A stretch of DNA of 64,000 bases, taken from contig NZ_JAATOX010000003.1 of the NCBI RefSeq assembly GCF_011806385.1, positions 1 to 64,000 on the forward strand, given 5' to 3'. This stretch comes from Phaeobacter sp. HF9A (GTDB lineage: Bacteria; Pseudomonadota; Alphaproteobacteria; Rhodobacterales; Rhodobacteraceae). A program made the position numbers and the translations under genes. Positions within the stretch are counted from its first letter, which is position 1. Each line of letters starts with the position of its first letter. Shown piece after piece: positions 36,532 through 45,722 of this stretch. The notes under the pieces were generated by a model. It was not told where the DNA came from, did no database searches, and saw only the letters and a program-made list of their open reading frames with translations.

Positions 36532-39500
36532 ATGACAGCATCTCCTCGATTCATTCACCTGCGCACCCATACGGAATATTCGCTTCTGGAAGGGGCCGTG
36601 CGGCTCAAGAAACTGCCGGACCTGTGCAAGGCGCATCGCATGCCTGCGATTGCGATCACCGATACCAATTCGATGTTCGCCGCGCTCGAGGCCTCGGTCA
36701 CCCTTTCGGGGGCTGGCATCCAGCCGATCATGGGCTGTCAGGTGGATCTGACCTATGTGAAGAGCGAGCCGGGCGAGAAACCCAAACTGCCCGCGCCGCT
36801 TGTGCTGCTGGCGCAGAGCGAAGAAGGCTATGAGCATCTGATGAAACTCTCCTCCTGTCTCTATGTGGACAAGGGCGGGCAGTTGCCGCAGGTCTCGCTA
36901 GAGGAGCTGGAGCTGAACAGCGGCGGTCTGATCTGCCTCACCGGTGGCCCAAACGGGCCCGTCGGGCAGCTGTTGCAGAACGGCCAGCGCCCCGCCGCCG
37001 AGGCGCTGATGCAGCGGCTGAAAGCGATGTTCCCGGATCGGCTCTATGTGGAGCTGCAACGCCATCCCGGCGAGGACGGCCAGCCGGTCGAGGAGGTCCA
37101 GACCGAGCGCGGCCATGTGGAGATGGCCTATGCGATGGATCTGCCCCTGGTGGCGACCAATGACGTCTATTTCCCCAAGACCGAGATGTATGAGGCGCAT
37201 GATGCGCTGATCTGCATCGCAGAGGGGGCCTATGTCGATCAGTCGGAACCGCGCCGCCGCCTGACCGCGCAGCATTATTTCAAAAGCCAGGAAGAGATGA
37301 TCGCTCTTTTTGCCGATCTGCCGGAAGCGATTGAAAACACGGTCGAAATCGCGCAGCGCTGCGCCTTCATGACCTATCGGCGGGATCCGATCCTGCCAAA
37401 ATTCGCCGATGACGAGGTGGTGGAGCTGCGCCGTCAGGCCAATGAGGGCTTGCAGGCCCGGCTGGCGGTGATCCCCCATGCGGTGTCGGTTGAAAAATAC
37501 CAGGAACGGCTGGATTTCGAGCTGGATATCATCGAGGGCATGGGCTTTCCCGGCTATTTCCTGATCGTTGCGGATTTTATCAAATGGGGCAAGGAACAGG
37601 GCATTCCGGTGGGGCCGGGGCGGGGCTCTGGTGCGGGCTCGCTGGTGGCCTATGCGCTGACCATCACCGACCTTGACCCGCTGCGCTACAGCCTGCTGTT
37701 TGAACGCTTCCTCAACCCGGAACGGGTCTCGATGCCCGACTTCGACATCGACTTCTGCATGGATCGCCGCGAGGAGGTGATCAAATACGTGCAGCAGAAA
37801 TATGGCCGCGACAAGGTGGGCCAGATCATCACCTTTGGTGCGCTTCTGTCCAAAGCAGCCGTGCGCGACATTGGCCGGGTGTTGCAGATGCCCTTTGGCC
37901 AGGTGGACCGGCTGTCCAAGATGATCCCTGTGGAGGGCGTGAAACCCGTCTCGATCGAGAAAGCCTTGCAGGACGAGCCCCGACTGGCGGAAGAGGCGCG
38001 AAACGAGCCCGTGGTGCAGCGTCTTTTGACCTATGGCCAGCAGGTCGAGGGGCTCTTGCGCAACGCCTCCACCCACGCGGCTGGGGTGGTGATCGGCGAC
38101 CGGCCTCTGGATGCGCTGGTGCCGCTCTATCAGGATCCGCGCTCCGACATGCCGGCGACCCAGTTCAACATGAAATGGGTGGAACAGGCCGGGTTGGTGA
38201 AATTCGACTTCCTCGGCCTGAAAACGCTGACCGTGGTGCAGAACGCCATGGAGCTGATCTTCAAATCCGGCCGTCCGTTGCATGTCTCGGCCGAGGGGCA
38301 GCAGCTTTATGAACCGGCGGAAGGGGCGGAGAACCAGATCAACGCGATCCCGCTGGATGATCCGATCACCTATGACCTTTATGCCCGGGCCAAGACGGTG
38401 GCGGTGTTCCAGGTGGAATCCACCGGCATGATGGATGCGCTCAAGCGCATGAAGCCCACCTGTATCGAGGATATCGTGGCGCTGGTGGCGCTCTATCGTC
38501 CCGGCCCGATGGAAAACATCCCGGTCTATTGCGAGGTCAAGAACGGGCTGCGCAAGATCCAGTCGGTGCATCCGCTGATCGACCATATCCTGGAGGAAAC
38601 CCAGGGCATTATCGTCTATCAGGAACAGGTGATGCAGATTGCCCAGGTGATGGCGGGCTACTCCCTGGGCGGTGCGGATCTGTTGCGCCGCGCCATGGGT
38701 AAGAAGATCAAGGAGGCCATGGACGCCGAGCGCCCGAAGTTTGAAAAAGGCGCGGCGGAAAACGGGGTCGACAAGAAAAAGGCCTCCGAGGTTTTTGACC
38801 TGTTGGAGAAATTCGCCAACTACGGCTTCAACAAATCGCACGCGGCGGCCTATGCGGTGGTGTCCTATCAGACCGCCTGGTTGAAGGCGAACCACCCGGT
38901 GGAGTTCATGGCCGGGGTGATGAACTGCGATATCCACCTGACCGACAAGCTCTCGATTTACTTTGAGGAGGTCAAGAAGGGGCTGAAGCTGCCCTATGTG
39001 GCGCCGGACATCAATCGCTCCTTGGCGACCTTTGACGTGGTCGAGGGCGCCCTGGTCTATGCGCTGGGCGCGCTGAAGAACGTCGGCCTTGATGCGATGA
39101 ACCTGATCGTCGCAGCGCGACAGGACCGGCCCTTTGTGAACCTCTATGATTTTGCCCGCCGGGTGGATCTCAAGAAGGTCGGCAAGCGGCCTCTGGAGAT
39201 GCTGGCGCGGGCCGGGGCTTTTGACGTGCTGGACAAGAACCGCCGCCGGGTATTCGAGAGCCTGGAAGGGCTGGTGAGCTATTCCGCCGCCATCCACGAA
39301 CAGAAGAACTCCAACCAGGTGTCGCTGTTTGGCGAGGCGGGCGAGGATCTGCCGGAGCCGCGTCTGGCGGGGGTGCCGGATTGGCTGCCTGCGGAACGGC
39401 TGAACGAGGAATTCAAGGCGATCGGCTTTTACCTGACGGGCCATCCGCTGGACGACTACATGCCAGCGCTGAAACGCAAGGATGTGATGACGCTGGACGA

Positions 39501-40032
39501 GGTCATGGCCAAGGCGGAGCGCGGCCCCTTTATGGCCAAAATGGCCGGGGTGGTTGCGGGCCGGCAGGAGCGCAAATCGGCGCGCGGCAATCGTTTTGCC
39601 TTCGCGCAGCTCTCGGATACCACCGGCGCCTTTGAGGTGACGATCTTCTCGGATGTTCTGGAAAAAGCACGGGAGTTTCTGGAGACCGGCTCCAAGGTGG
39701 TGATCACCGCCGAGGCCACCATGGAGAGCGATCAGCTGAAACTGCTGATGCGCTCTGCCGGGCCGGTGGATGCGGCGATTGCCGATGCCGGGCGTTCTTC
39801 CCTGCGGGTCTATCTCGACAGTGCCTCGGCGGTGGCAACGGTGGCAACGGTGCTGGAGGATGCCAAATCCGCCGCCCGCAACGCCAGCCCCGGCGAGATC
39901 TATGTTTACCTGCAAGACCCGGGCCTGCCGGGGGATGTGGAAATGGATCTGGGGCAGGTCTTTCCGATCAACCCGCAGATCAAAAGCGCGCTCAAAAGCC
40001 TTGAGGGCGTCATGGATGTTGAAGAGATCTGA
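36532..40032 (+). CDS. dnaE: DNA polymerase III subunit alpha
   Basis: This 1166-residue chromosomal replicase catalytic subunit opens with the PHP domain (FIHLRTHTEYSLLEGAVRLK). The palm carries GPGRGSGAGSLVAY and the catalytic aspartates in MPDFDIDFCMDRREEV. A helix-hairpin-helix region and a C-terminal OB domain (GVVAGRQERKSARGNRFAF) follow. Length and motif order are normal for DnaE1. It is transcribed alone and is convergent with the DUF1489 gene. Confidence 0.97.
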   Translation: MTASPRFIHLRTHTEYSLLEGAVRLKKLPDLCKAHRMPAIAITDTNSMFAALEASVTLSGAGIQPIMGCQVDLTYVKSEPGEKPKLPAPLVLLAQSEEGYEHLMKLSSCLYVDKGGQLPQVSLEELELNSGGLICLTGGPNGPVGQLLQNGQRPAAEALMQRLKAMFPDRLYVELQRHPGEDGQPVEEVQTERGHVEMAYAMDLPLVATNDVYFPKTEMYEAHDALICIAEGAYVDQSEPRRRLTAQHYFKSQEEMIALFADLPEAIENTVEIAQRCAFMTYRRDPILPKFADDEVVELRRQANEGLQARLAVIPHAVSVEKYQERLDFELDIIEGMGFPGYFLIVADFIKWGKEQGIPVGPGRGSGAGSLVAYALTITDLDPLRYSLLFERFLNPERVSMPDFDIDFCMDRREEVIKYVQQKYGRDKVGQIITFGALLSKAAVRDIGRVLQMPFGQVDRLSKMIPVEGVKPVSIEKALQDEPRLAEEARNEPVVQRLLTYGQQVEGLLRNASTHAAGVVIGDRPLDALVPLYQDPRSDMPATQFNMKWVEQAGLVKFDFLGLKTLTVVQNAMELIFKSGRPLHVSAEGQQLYEPAEGAENQINAIPLDDPITYDLYARAKTVAVFQVESTGMMDALKRMKPTCIEDIVALVALYRPGPMENIPVYCEVKNGLRKIQSVHPLIDHILEETQGIIVYQEQVMQIAQVMAGYSLGGADLLRRAMGKKIKEAMDAERPKFEKGAAENGVDKKKASEVFDLLEKFANYGFNKSHAAAYAVVSYQTAWLKANHPVEFMAGVMNCDIHLTDKLSIYFEEVKKGLKLPYVAPDINRSLATFDVVEGALVYALGALKNVGLDAMNLIVAARQDRPFVNLYDFARRVDLKKVGKRPLEMLARAGAFDVLDKNRRRVFESLEGLVSYSAAIHEQKNSNQVSLFGEAGEDLPEPRLAGVPDWLPAERLNEEFKAIGFYLTGHPLDDYMPALKRKDVMTLDEVMAKAERGPFMAKMAGVVAGRQERKSARGNRFAFAQLSDTTGAFEVTIFSDVLEKAREFLETGSKVVITAEATMESDQLKLLMRSAGPVDAAIADAGRSSLRVYLDSASAVATVATVLEDAKSAARNASPGEIYVYLQDPGLPGDVEMDLGQVFPINPQIKSALKSLEGVMDVEEI

Positions 40033-40053
40033 TCTGCCGGAGCAGGCAGGCGG

Positions 40054-40485
40054 CTAAAGCACGCCGATGTCGGCCAGCGCCTGCGAGAGCTCACTGGGCA
40101 GGGCGGCCTCCGCCTCGCGGCCCTCGCGCAGGTCGGCGGGGGTGTCTTCGGGATTGAGATAGCGCCAGCCCTGAAACGGGCGTTTGGGGGCGGTCAGGGT
40201 GCGGTGGACCTCGGGGTCGAGCACAATGGCGCAGCGGCGGATCTCGTCCTCGCCGATGACCTCATCCATGCGCAATACCCGCTGACGGCATTGGATCAGC
40301 CCCTTGATCACCCAGTAAATCGACCCACCATTCAGGATCTCGCCCTCGCGTTTGGGCCACATGCGGGTGATATGGCGGGGTAGCCTGTCCTGCCAGCGCT
40401 GGGCGTAGGTGGCCTGCCACTCCATCAGCCCTTCGACGCTTTCAGAGCCAACGGAGAGCTTTACGAGATTTACATGCTTATCCAC
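40054..40485 (-). CDS. DUF1489 family protein
   Basis: This 143-residue protein matches the alphaproteobacterial DUF1489 family as I recognise it: NLVKLSVGSESVEGL, RHITRMWPKREGEIL, GGSIYWVIKGLIQCRQRV and PFQGWRYL. It is soluble, and its function is unknown. It diverges from nrdJ and shares the 177-bp control region with it. Confidence 0.85.
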   Translation of the reverse strand: MDKHVNLVKLSVGSESVEGLMEWQATYAQRWQDRLPRHITRMWPKREGEILNGGSIYWVIKGLIQCRQRVLRMDEVIGEDEIRRCAIVLDPEVHRTLTAPKRPFQGWRYLNPEDTPADLREGREAEAALPSELSQALADIGVL

Positions 40486-40513
40486 AGGATGTCCCCAGAG
40501 TCGTCCAGAAGTA

Positions 40514-40566
40514 ATACAGTATATTGTAGCTTGATGGTGACGGGCAGCAAGGTCTTGTGGTATAAT
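40514..40566 (+). promoter_or_regulatory. nrdJ promoter with an upstream NrdR-box-like site
   Basis: An extended -10 element TGGTATAAT ends at 40566, about 95 bp before the nrdJ ATG. Upstream at 40514-40529 is a near-palindrome with core CAGTATATTG, which matches 9 of 10 bases of the NrdR-box core CWATATATWG. NrdR represses ribonucleotide reductase genes, usually through paired boxes. A clear second box was not found. No cobalamin riboswitch was recognised. Confidence 0.45.
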
Positions 40567-40661
40567 TCTGAAGATTTGCTAAATTCGCCGTTGAGGCATC
40601 GCGCCTCTCCGGCTAAGCAGGCCGCCAATTCATCATCATACCGACCATAGGGATTCGCCAT

Positions 40662-42953
40662 ATGAGCCGTTTTGCCGCCCCCATCGCCGAGCAGATTTGG
40701 GACATGAAGTACCGTTTCAAGGATGCAGATGGTAGCCCGATTGACGTCACGGTCGAGGACACCTGGCGGCGCATTGCCCGGGATCTGGCGCGGGCCGAGG
40801 CCAAACCGGATGTCTGGGAAGAGAAATTCTATTCCGCGCTGGAGGATTTCCAGTATCTGCCCGCTGGCCGCATCACCGCAGGGGCAGGCACCGCGCGGCA
40901 GGTGACGCTGTTCAACTGCTTTGTGATGGGCACGGTGCCGGACAGCATGGGCGGTATCTTTGATATGCTGAAGGAAGCGGCGCTGACGATGCAGCAGGGC
41001 GGCGGCATCGGCTATGACTTCTCCACCATCCGGCCGCGCGGCGCCGATGTCAAAGGCGTGGCGGCGGATGCTTCTGGCCCCTTGTCCTTCATGGATGTCT
41101 GGGACGCCATGTGCCGCACCATCATGTCGGCGGGCTCGCGCCGCGGTGCGATGATGGCCACCATGCGCTGCGACCACCCGGATATCGAAGCCTTTATCAC
41201 CGCCAAATCCGATCCGGCCCGGCTGCGCATGTTCAACATGTCGGTTCTGGTCACCGATCCCTTCATGGAAGCGGTGAAGGCCGATGGCCCCTGGGAGCTG
41301 ACCTTTGGCGGCAAGGTCTATCACACTGTGCAGGCGCGCGACCTGTGGAACAAGATCATGCAGGCAACCTATGATTATGCCGAGCCGGGTGTGATCTTCA
41401 TCGACCGTATCAACAAGGCGAACAACCTCAGCTACGTGGAGCAGATCGCGGCCACCAACCCCTGCGGCGAGCAACCGCTGCCGCCCTATGGCGCCTGCCT
41501 TCTGGGGTCGATCAACATGGCGCGGCTGGTCAAGAACCCGTTTGAGAAGGACGCGGAGCTGGACCCCGAGGCGCTGAAAGAGCTGGTCGCCACCGCCGTG
41601 CGGATGATGGACAATGTGGTGGATGTGTCCAAATTCCCGCTGGAGGCCCAGGCGCAGGAAGCCCAGAACAAGCGCCGCATCGGCCTTGGCGTGACCGGTC
41701 TGGCGGATGCGCTCCTGATGCTCGGCCTGCGCTATGGCTCGGACGAGGCGGCGCGTCAGACCGACCACTGGCTGCACCAGATCGCCCGCGCCGCATATCT
41801 GGCGTCGGTGGATCTTGCCAAGGAAAAAGGCGCCTTCCCGTTGTTCGACGCCGAGGCCTATCTGGCGTCGGGCAATATGATGAACATGGATGGCGATGTG
41901 CGCGAAGCCATCCGCGAGCATGGCATCCGCAACGCGCTGCTGACCTCGATCGCGCCAACCGGCACCATTTCGCTCTATGCGGGCAACGTATCATCGGGGA
42001 TCGAGCCGGTCTTTGCCTATGCCTATACCCGTAAGGTGCTGCAAAAGGACGGCTCGCGCACCGAGGAGGAAGTGGTCGATTACGCGGTGCAAATGTATCG
42101 CGAGAAGTTCGGCGCGGACGCGGCACTGCCGGACTATTTTGTCAATGCCCAAACCCTGGCACCGGCTGATCACGTGAAAATGCAGGCGGCGGCGCAGAAA
42201 TGGATCGACAGCTCCATCTCCAAGACCATCAACTGCCCCGAGGACATTGATTTCGACGCATTCAAGGACGTCTACATGCAAGCCTGGGATCAGGGCTGCA
42301 AGGGCTGCACCACCTACCGTCCGAACGATGTGACCGGCTCTGTGCTCTCTGTGTCCGAAAGTGCCGATACCGCCCCAGGCGAGGGCGCCGAGGCGCCGCA
42401 AGCGACCGAGGAGAATGGCGCCGAAGTCGTCTATATGTCGGAGCCCCTGGACCGCCCGCAGAGCCTGGAGGGTCACACCTACAAGCTCAAATGGCCTGAT
42501 AGCGAGCATGCGATCTATCTGACCATCAACGACGTCATCATCAACGGTCACCGCCGCCCGTTCGAGGTCTTTATCAACTCCAAGAACATGGAGCACTACG
42601 CCTGGACATTGGCGCTGACGCGGATGATCTCCGCCGTGTTCCGCCGGGGCGGCGATGTGTCCTTTGTCGTGGAAGAGCTGAAAGCGGTGTTCGACCCGCG
42701 CGGTGGTGCCTGGGTGCAGGGCAAATACATCCCGTCGATCCTGGCGGCGATCGGTGGGGTGATCGAGACCCATCTGGTCAAGACCGGTTTCCTGGAGGGC
42801 GAGGGCATGGGGCTGAAGGCGGACCCAACGGCACAGGTGGTGAACCTGAACCAACCGCGCGGCAAGGCCTGCCCGAGCTGTGGCCAGTTTGATTTGCAGA
42901 TGGTCGAGGGCTGCATGACCTGCCGAAGTTGTGGTCACTCGAAATGCGGCTGA
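40662..42953 (+). CDS. nrdJ: Adenosylcobalamin-dependent (class II) ribonucleotide reductase
   Basis: This 763-residue enzyme converts ribonucleotides to deoxyribonucleotides with a cobalamin radical. The active-site strand NPCGEQPLPPYGACLLGS holds the Asn, Cys and Glu residues. APTGTISLYAGNVSSGIEP and the C-terminal cysteine-rich tail (CPSCGQ, CMTCRSCGHSKCG) are present and complete. The reading frame is intact. A Tn7-like transposon begins 17 bp after the stop codon, so the conserved tail-coding DNA is a candidate target-recognition site. Confidence 0.96.
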   Translation: MSRFAAPIAEQIWDMKYRFKDADGSPIDVTVEDTWRRIARDLARAEAKPDVWEEKFYSALEDFQYLPAGRITAGAGTARQVTLFNCFVMGTVPDSMGGIFDMLKEAALTMQQGGGIGYDFSTIRPRGADVKGVAADASGPLSFMDVWDAMCRTIMSAGSRRGAMMATMRCDHPDIEAFITAKSDPARLRMFNMSVLVTDPFMEAVKADGPWELTFGGKVYHTVQARDLWNKIMQATYDYAEPGVIFIDRINKANNLSYVEQIAATNPCGEQPLPPYGACLLGSINMARLVKNPFEKDAELDPEALKELVATAVRMMDNVVDVSKFPLEAQAQEAQNKRRIGLGVTGLADALLMLGLRYGSDEAARQTDHWLHQIARAAYLASVDLAKEKGAFPLFDAEAYLASGNMMNMDGDVREAIREHGIRNALLTSIAPTGTISLYAGNVSSGIEPVFAYAYTRKVLQKDGSRTEEEVVDYAVQMYREKFGADAALPDYFVNAQTLAPADHVKMQAAAQKWIDSSISKTINCPEDIDFDAFKDVYMQAWDQGCKGCTTYRPNDVTGSVLSVSESADTAPGEGAEAPQATEENGAEVVYMSEPLDRPQSLEGHTYKLKWPDSEHAIYLTINDVIINGHRRPFEVFINSKNMEHYAWTLALTRMISAVFRRGGDVSFVVEELKAVFDPRGGAWVQGKYIPSILAAIGGVIETHLVKTGFLEGEGMGLKADPTAQVVNLNQPRGKACPSCGQFDLQMVEGCMTCRSCGHSKCG

Positions 42954-42970
42954 TTGAAGTCCAGTGGGAT

Positions 42971-43045
42971 TGTAGGTGCCCCCATAGTTCTGCCATTTTG
43001 GCACTGAAGACTGCCATTTTGGCCTGAAAGAACTGCCATCGGCAT
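42971..43045 (+). repeat. Left transposon end with three transposase-binding-like repeats
   Basis: The terminal TGTA at 42971 is followed by three copies of CTGCCATTTTGGC or a variant, starting at 42990, 43011 and 43033, spaced 21-22 bp apart. This matches the usual array of about 22-bp TnsB sites at Tn7-type ends. The first copy lies at the same offset from the tip as the single clear copy at the right end. Confidence 0.62.
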
Positions 43046-43129
43046 CGGATCAGCGGGGCTCTTGCCTCGCTGATTGCATTTGAAACGCCAGCTTCCTATC
43101 AAAGGGAAAATGGTCGGAAAGGGATGGTC

Positions 43130-43678
43130 ATGGCCAACTGGTATTCGGCTGACCTGCACCTTGGTCACCAACGCATCATCGAGTTCTGCAAACGTCCTTT
43201 CGTCTCGACGGACGAGATGAATGCTGCGCTCATCCGGAATTTCCAAGGCTGCGTCGGCCATGACGACGATCTCTGGATCTTGGGGGATTTCGCATTCGGA
43301 AAGGACGCCGGGAGGATGGAGAACTGGTTCCACCAGCTGCCGGGCCGCAAGCATCTGATCATCGGCAATCATGACGATGAGGCTGTCGTCTCCCTGCCTT
43401 GGAACAGTATCGCATATATGGCCGAGATCAGGGGTGGGGAGCGCGACCTGGTCCTCTGTCACTACCCGATGATCACCTGGAATGGCGCACGCAGGGGCTC
43501 ATTACAGCTGTTCGGGCATGTTCACGACCAGTGGCGGGGGGCGCGCAACAGCGTGAATGTGGGTGTTGACCAATGGGATATGCGCCCGGTGCAGATTGGC
43601 GAGATCGAAAAACGGGCTAGGAGACTTTCCGTAAACAAGCATTGGAACGATGTGGAGCATGGCAACGACCTTAGCTGA
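43130..43678 (+). CDS. Calcineurin-like metallophosphoesterase (transposon cargo)
   Basis: This 182-residue phosphoesterase has all metal-binding motifs in order: SADLHLGH, GDFAFG, GNHDDE, LCHYP and FGHVHDQW. Similar small proteins occur in phages and mobile elements. The ATG at 43130 follows GGAAAGGG; the ATG at 43124 directly abuts that site. It lies between the left transposon end and tniQ on the opposite strand, so it is the only evident cargo. The substrate (nucleotide, nucleic acid end or phosphoprotein) is unknown. Confidence 0.85.
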   Translation: MANWYSADLHLGHQRIIEFCKRPFVSTDEMNAALIRNFQGCVGHDDDLWILGDFAFGKDAGRMENWFHQLPGRKHLIIGNHDDEAVVSLPWNSIAYMAEIRGGERDLVLCHYPMITWNGARRGSLQLFGHVHDQWRGARNSVNVGVDQWDMRPVQIGEIEKRARRLSVNKHWNDVEHGNDLS

Positions 43679-43820
43679 ACTCTGCGAGGTGTTGTGCCGC
43701 GACGGAGGAGCAACGCAGCCGATGTTTACTGAGCGGGTACTGTTGAAAAACTCAGTCCTTGCCTGAAGTGAGCGCCAGATGAGCTACCTTTCACGACAAG
43801 TTTGCGCTTCGCGCCCTCTA

Positions 43821-45722
43821 TCAGCCCAAATCTTCGACCAAGCCTTCAGGCAGCGTTTTCCCGCGTAGTGCCAGACAAAAATCGGCCTCGTACAAAATTT
43901 CGGCCCACCTTCGGCGGATCTCGGACCTCGCATAAAGGCGACCATTCGCTTCCGTTCCCAGGTCCAGTGGCTCGAGACCGACCTGCTTAAGGATCGCGGC
44001 AGTCGTGTTCGCCCGCACCTTGAACAGATCTGAGAGTTCTCTCATCGGCATGTACACCGCCAGGAATTCCTCGAGCGTACCCGGGGTGATTACAAGCGCA
44101 GCCTTCCTCGAACTTGCGCTCCGTGATTTCACCGCGACCAGATCCTGCCGATCGAGCAACGCTTGGATCGCCGCATAGGTCAGGCCCAGTTGCTTCGCCA
44201 GCGCTTCCCTCGTGAAACCTTCGACCCCCACGCCCTCAAGATGCGGCCAGATCTCCTCCACGTCTACGCGGAGCCCTGCATAGCCCTGTCGAGAGATATC
44301 GACATGAACGGCTTTCAGTTGACCCGAGAGGATCAGGCGTACGAGTTCCCCTGCGCCGCAGACCAGCTTGCGGGCAGCGATCTGGAGGTCGCAGGCGGTC
44401 GCGGGCATCTCTTGAACGGGAACGGGCGTGGCGGCCTTGATCAGCCCGTCGAGCAGGTTTTCGACCTTCTGCTTGGAGAAGTGCGGAGTGATGTCGCCGA
44501 GCCCCTCCTGAGGAGTGAGGAGCCCATCCGCGACAAGCGCATCGAACTGTGCACGGGGCGCATCCAGAAGGTGCATGGCCTGTATTCGGGTTATACCATC
44601 GTTCAGACGCAATCGGATTGTCTCCGCGGACTCGGCGTCGAACGTCCCCGGCGCAAGTACTGCGCCCGTATCGGGGTCGAGCTTCAGGAAACCTGCGGCC
44701 ACCAGCGCGGCTCTGATGCGCTTCCCCGCCACTCTGCACTGCCGGCTGAAGGTCGCGAGCGTATGTACCCGGCGCGCGGTGACGCGCTCCCCCAGCACCA
44801 GATCTCCCTCTCCGTAGGGGAAGGCTTCGATGATGTACTGGCGCATGAGTGCCTTCAACGGCGCGTGATAGGGCTGACGCGCTCCACGACTCAGCCATTC
44901 ATAGAGCGGTCCTAGATGCCCTTGTGCCTTCTCATGAAAACTCGGGCGCGGCAGTTCATCCCGCAAAGCTGTCAGAATGGCAGATGGCCCTTGAAGGGCA
45001 ATAGTCAGACCCAGATCGGTCGCGTCACACAACGCCGGCTGTTCTAGCTCGCTCGGCGATGTTGCCGCCCCATGGACAAGAAGCACACCAAGCAGCGTAA
45101 CAAAGGAAATGGCCGGATTGAGCTCTACGGCATCAAGCCATCCCAACTTCGCCTCTCCCATGATCCGTCCAGCAATGTAGCGCGTCGCCTTGGACGGGGA
45201 GGAAACGACTGCTCGATCTGCCAGCTGCAGGATCTCGTCGCGATGGGTGCGAACCCGGCGACTGAAGTCATGCGGAAAGCTACCATCCCCCAACGGGTCG
45301 AGCGCAACCAGTGCCACGCCGTGTGTCGGGCACTCTCGCAGGAAGGCCATCTGCCAACCGGCCTGTCCCGTGAAGCCATTCTGCCCAGTGGTCTCTAGCT
45401 CTTCCGCTACGCACAGCGGGCATAGACGAAGCTTTGAGCGCACGATCCAGCGGCCCTCGACCAACTGACCTGCCACCCGATAGCGGCGGTGAATGTCCTG
45501 TACCACAGCGAAGCGCGCGATCGCCTCGATTGTGCTCCCCGACAACGCAGCGAGGCCGCGCATCTGCGCGGCCTCGCCTGCCGAGATAGCATACAGATCC
45601 AGATCAGCAGCTGCACAGAAACTAGCCCCACACTCAAAGCCACAGAAATACGCCAGTCTCGAGGCGTAGGATGCAGGGCTTTCCCCCAGAACAAGCGGCA
45701 GGGAGGCGCGTAGAGGCTTCAT
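43821..45722 (-). CDS. tniQ: TniQ/TnsD-family target-selection protein
   Basis: This 633-residue protein starts with a TniQ domain (LPLVLGESPASYASRLAYF) containing a zinc finger at Cys101, Cys104, Cys131 and His134 (CPLC ... CPTH). A long C-terminal half of DNA-binding character follows, with several helix-turn-helix-like segments. Its size is closer to TnsD, which reads a fixed chromosomal site, than to short TniQ. The element sits at the 3' end of nrdJ, so nrdJ DNA is the natural candidate target. The start overlaps the TniB stop by 4 bp. Confidence 0.86.
   Translation of the reverse strand: MKPLRASLPLVLGESPASYASRLAYFCGFECGASFCAAADLDLYAISAGEAAQMRGLAALSGSTIEAIARFAVVQDIHRRYRVAGQLVEGRWIVRSKLRLCPLCVAEELETTGQNGFTGQAGWQMAFLRECPTHGVALVALDPLGDGSFPHDFSRRVRTHRDEILQLADRAVVSSPSKATRYIAGRIMGEAKLGWLDAVELNPAISFVTLLGVLLVHGAATSPSELEQPALCDATDLGLTIALQGPSAILTALRDELPRPSFHEKAQGHLGPLYEWLSRGARQPYHAPLKALMRQYIIEAFPYGEGDLVLGERVTARRVHTLATFSRQCRVAGKRIRAALVAAGFLKLDPDTGAVLAPGTFDAESAETIRLRLNDGITRIQAMHLLDAPRAQFDALVADGLLTPQEGLGDITPHFSKQKVENLLDGLIKAATPVPVQEMPATACDLQIAARKLVCGAGELVRLILSGQLKAVHVDISRQGYAGLRVDVEEIWPHLEGVGVEGFTREALAKQLGLTYAAIQALLDRQDLVAVKSRSASSRKAALVITPGTLEEFLAVYMPMRELSDLFKVRANTTAAILKQVGLEPLDLGTEANGRLYARSEIRRRWAEILYEADFCLALRGKTLPEGLVEDLG

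Noticed and set aside
36898-39915. 1005-codon open frame on the minus strand opposite dnaE
   Set aside because: It mirrors the codon pattern of dnaE in GC-rich DNA and has no recognisable domain; dnaE is certain.
40486-40661. Cobalamin riboswitch in front of the B12-dependent nrdJ
   Set aside because: The 176-bp leader is too short for a complete B12 riboswitch and I could not identify its conserved B12-box.
43735-43765. Possible alternative left transposon end near a TGTTGAAAAACTC sequence next to the tniQ stop
   Set aside because: It shares only a short TCCTTG/CTG resemblance with the right side at unequal offset, whereas the motif at 42971 matches the right end at identical spacing.
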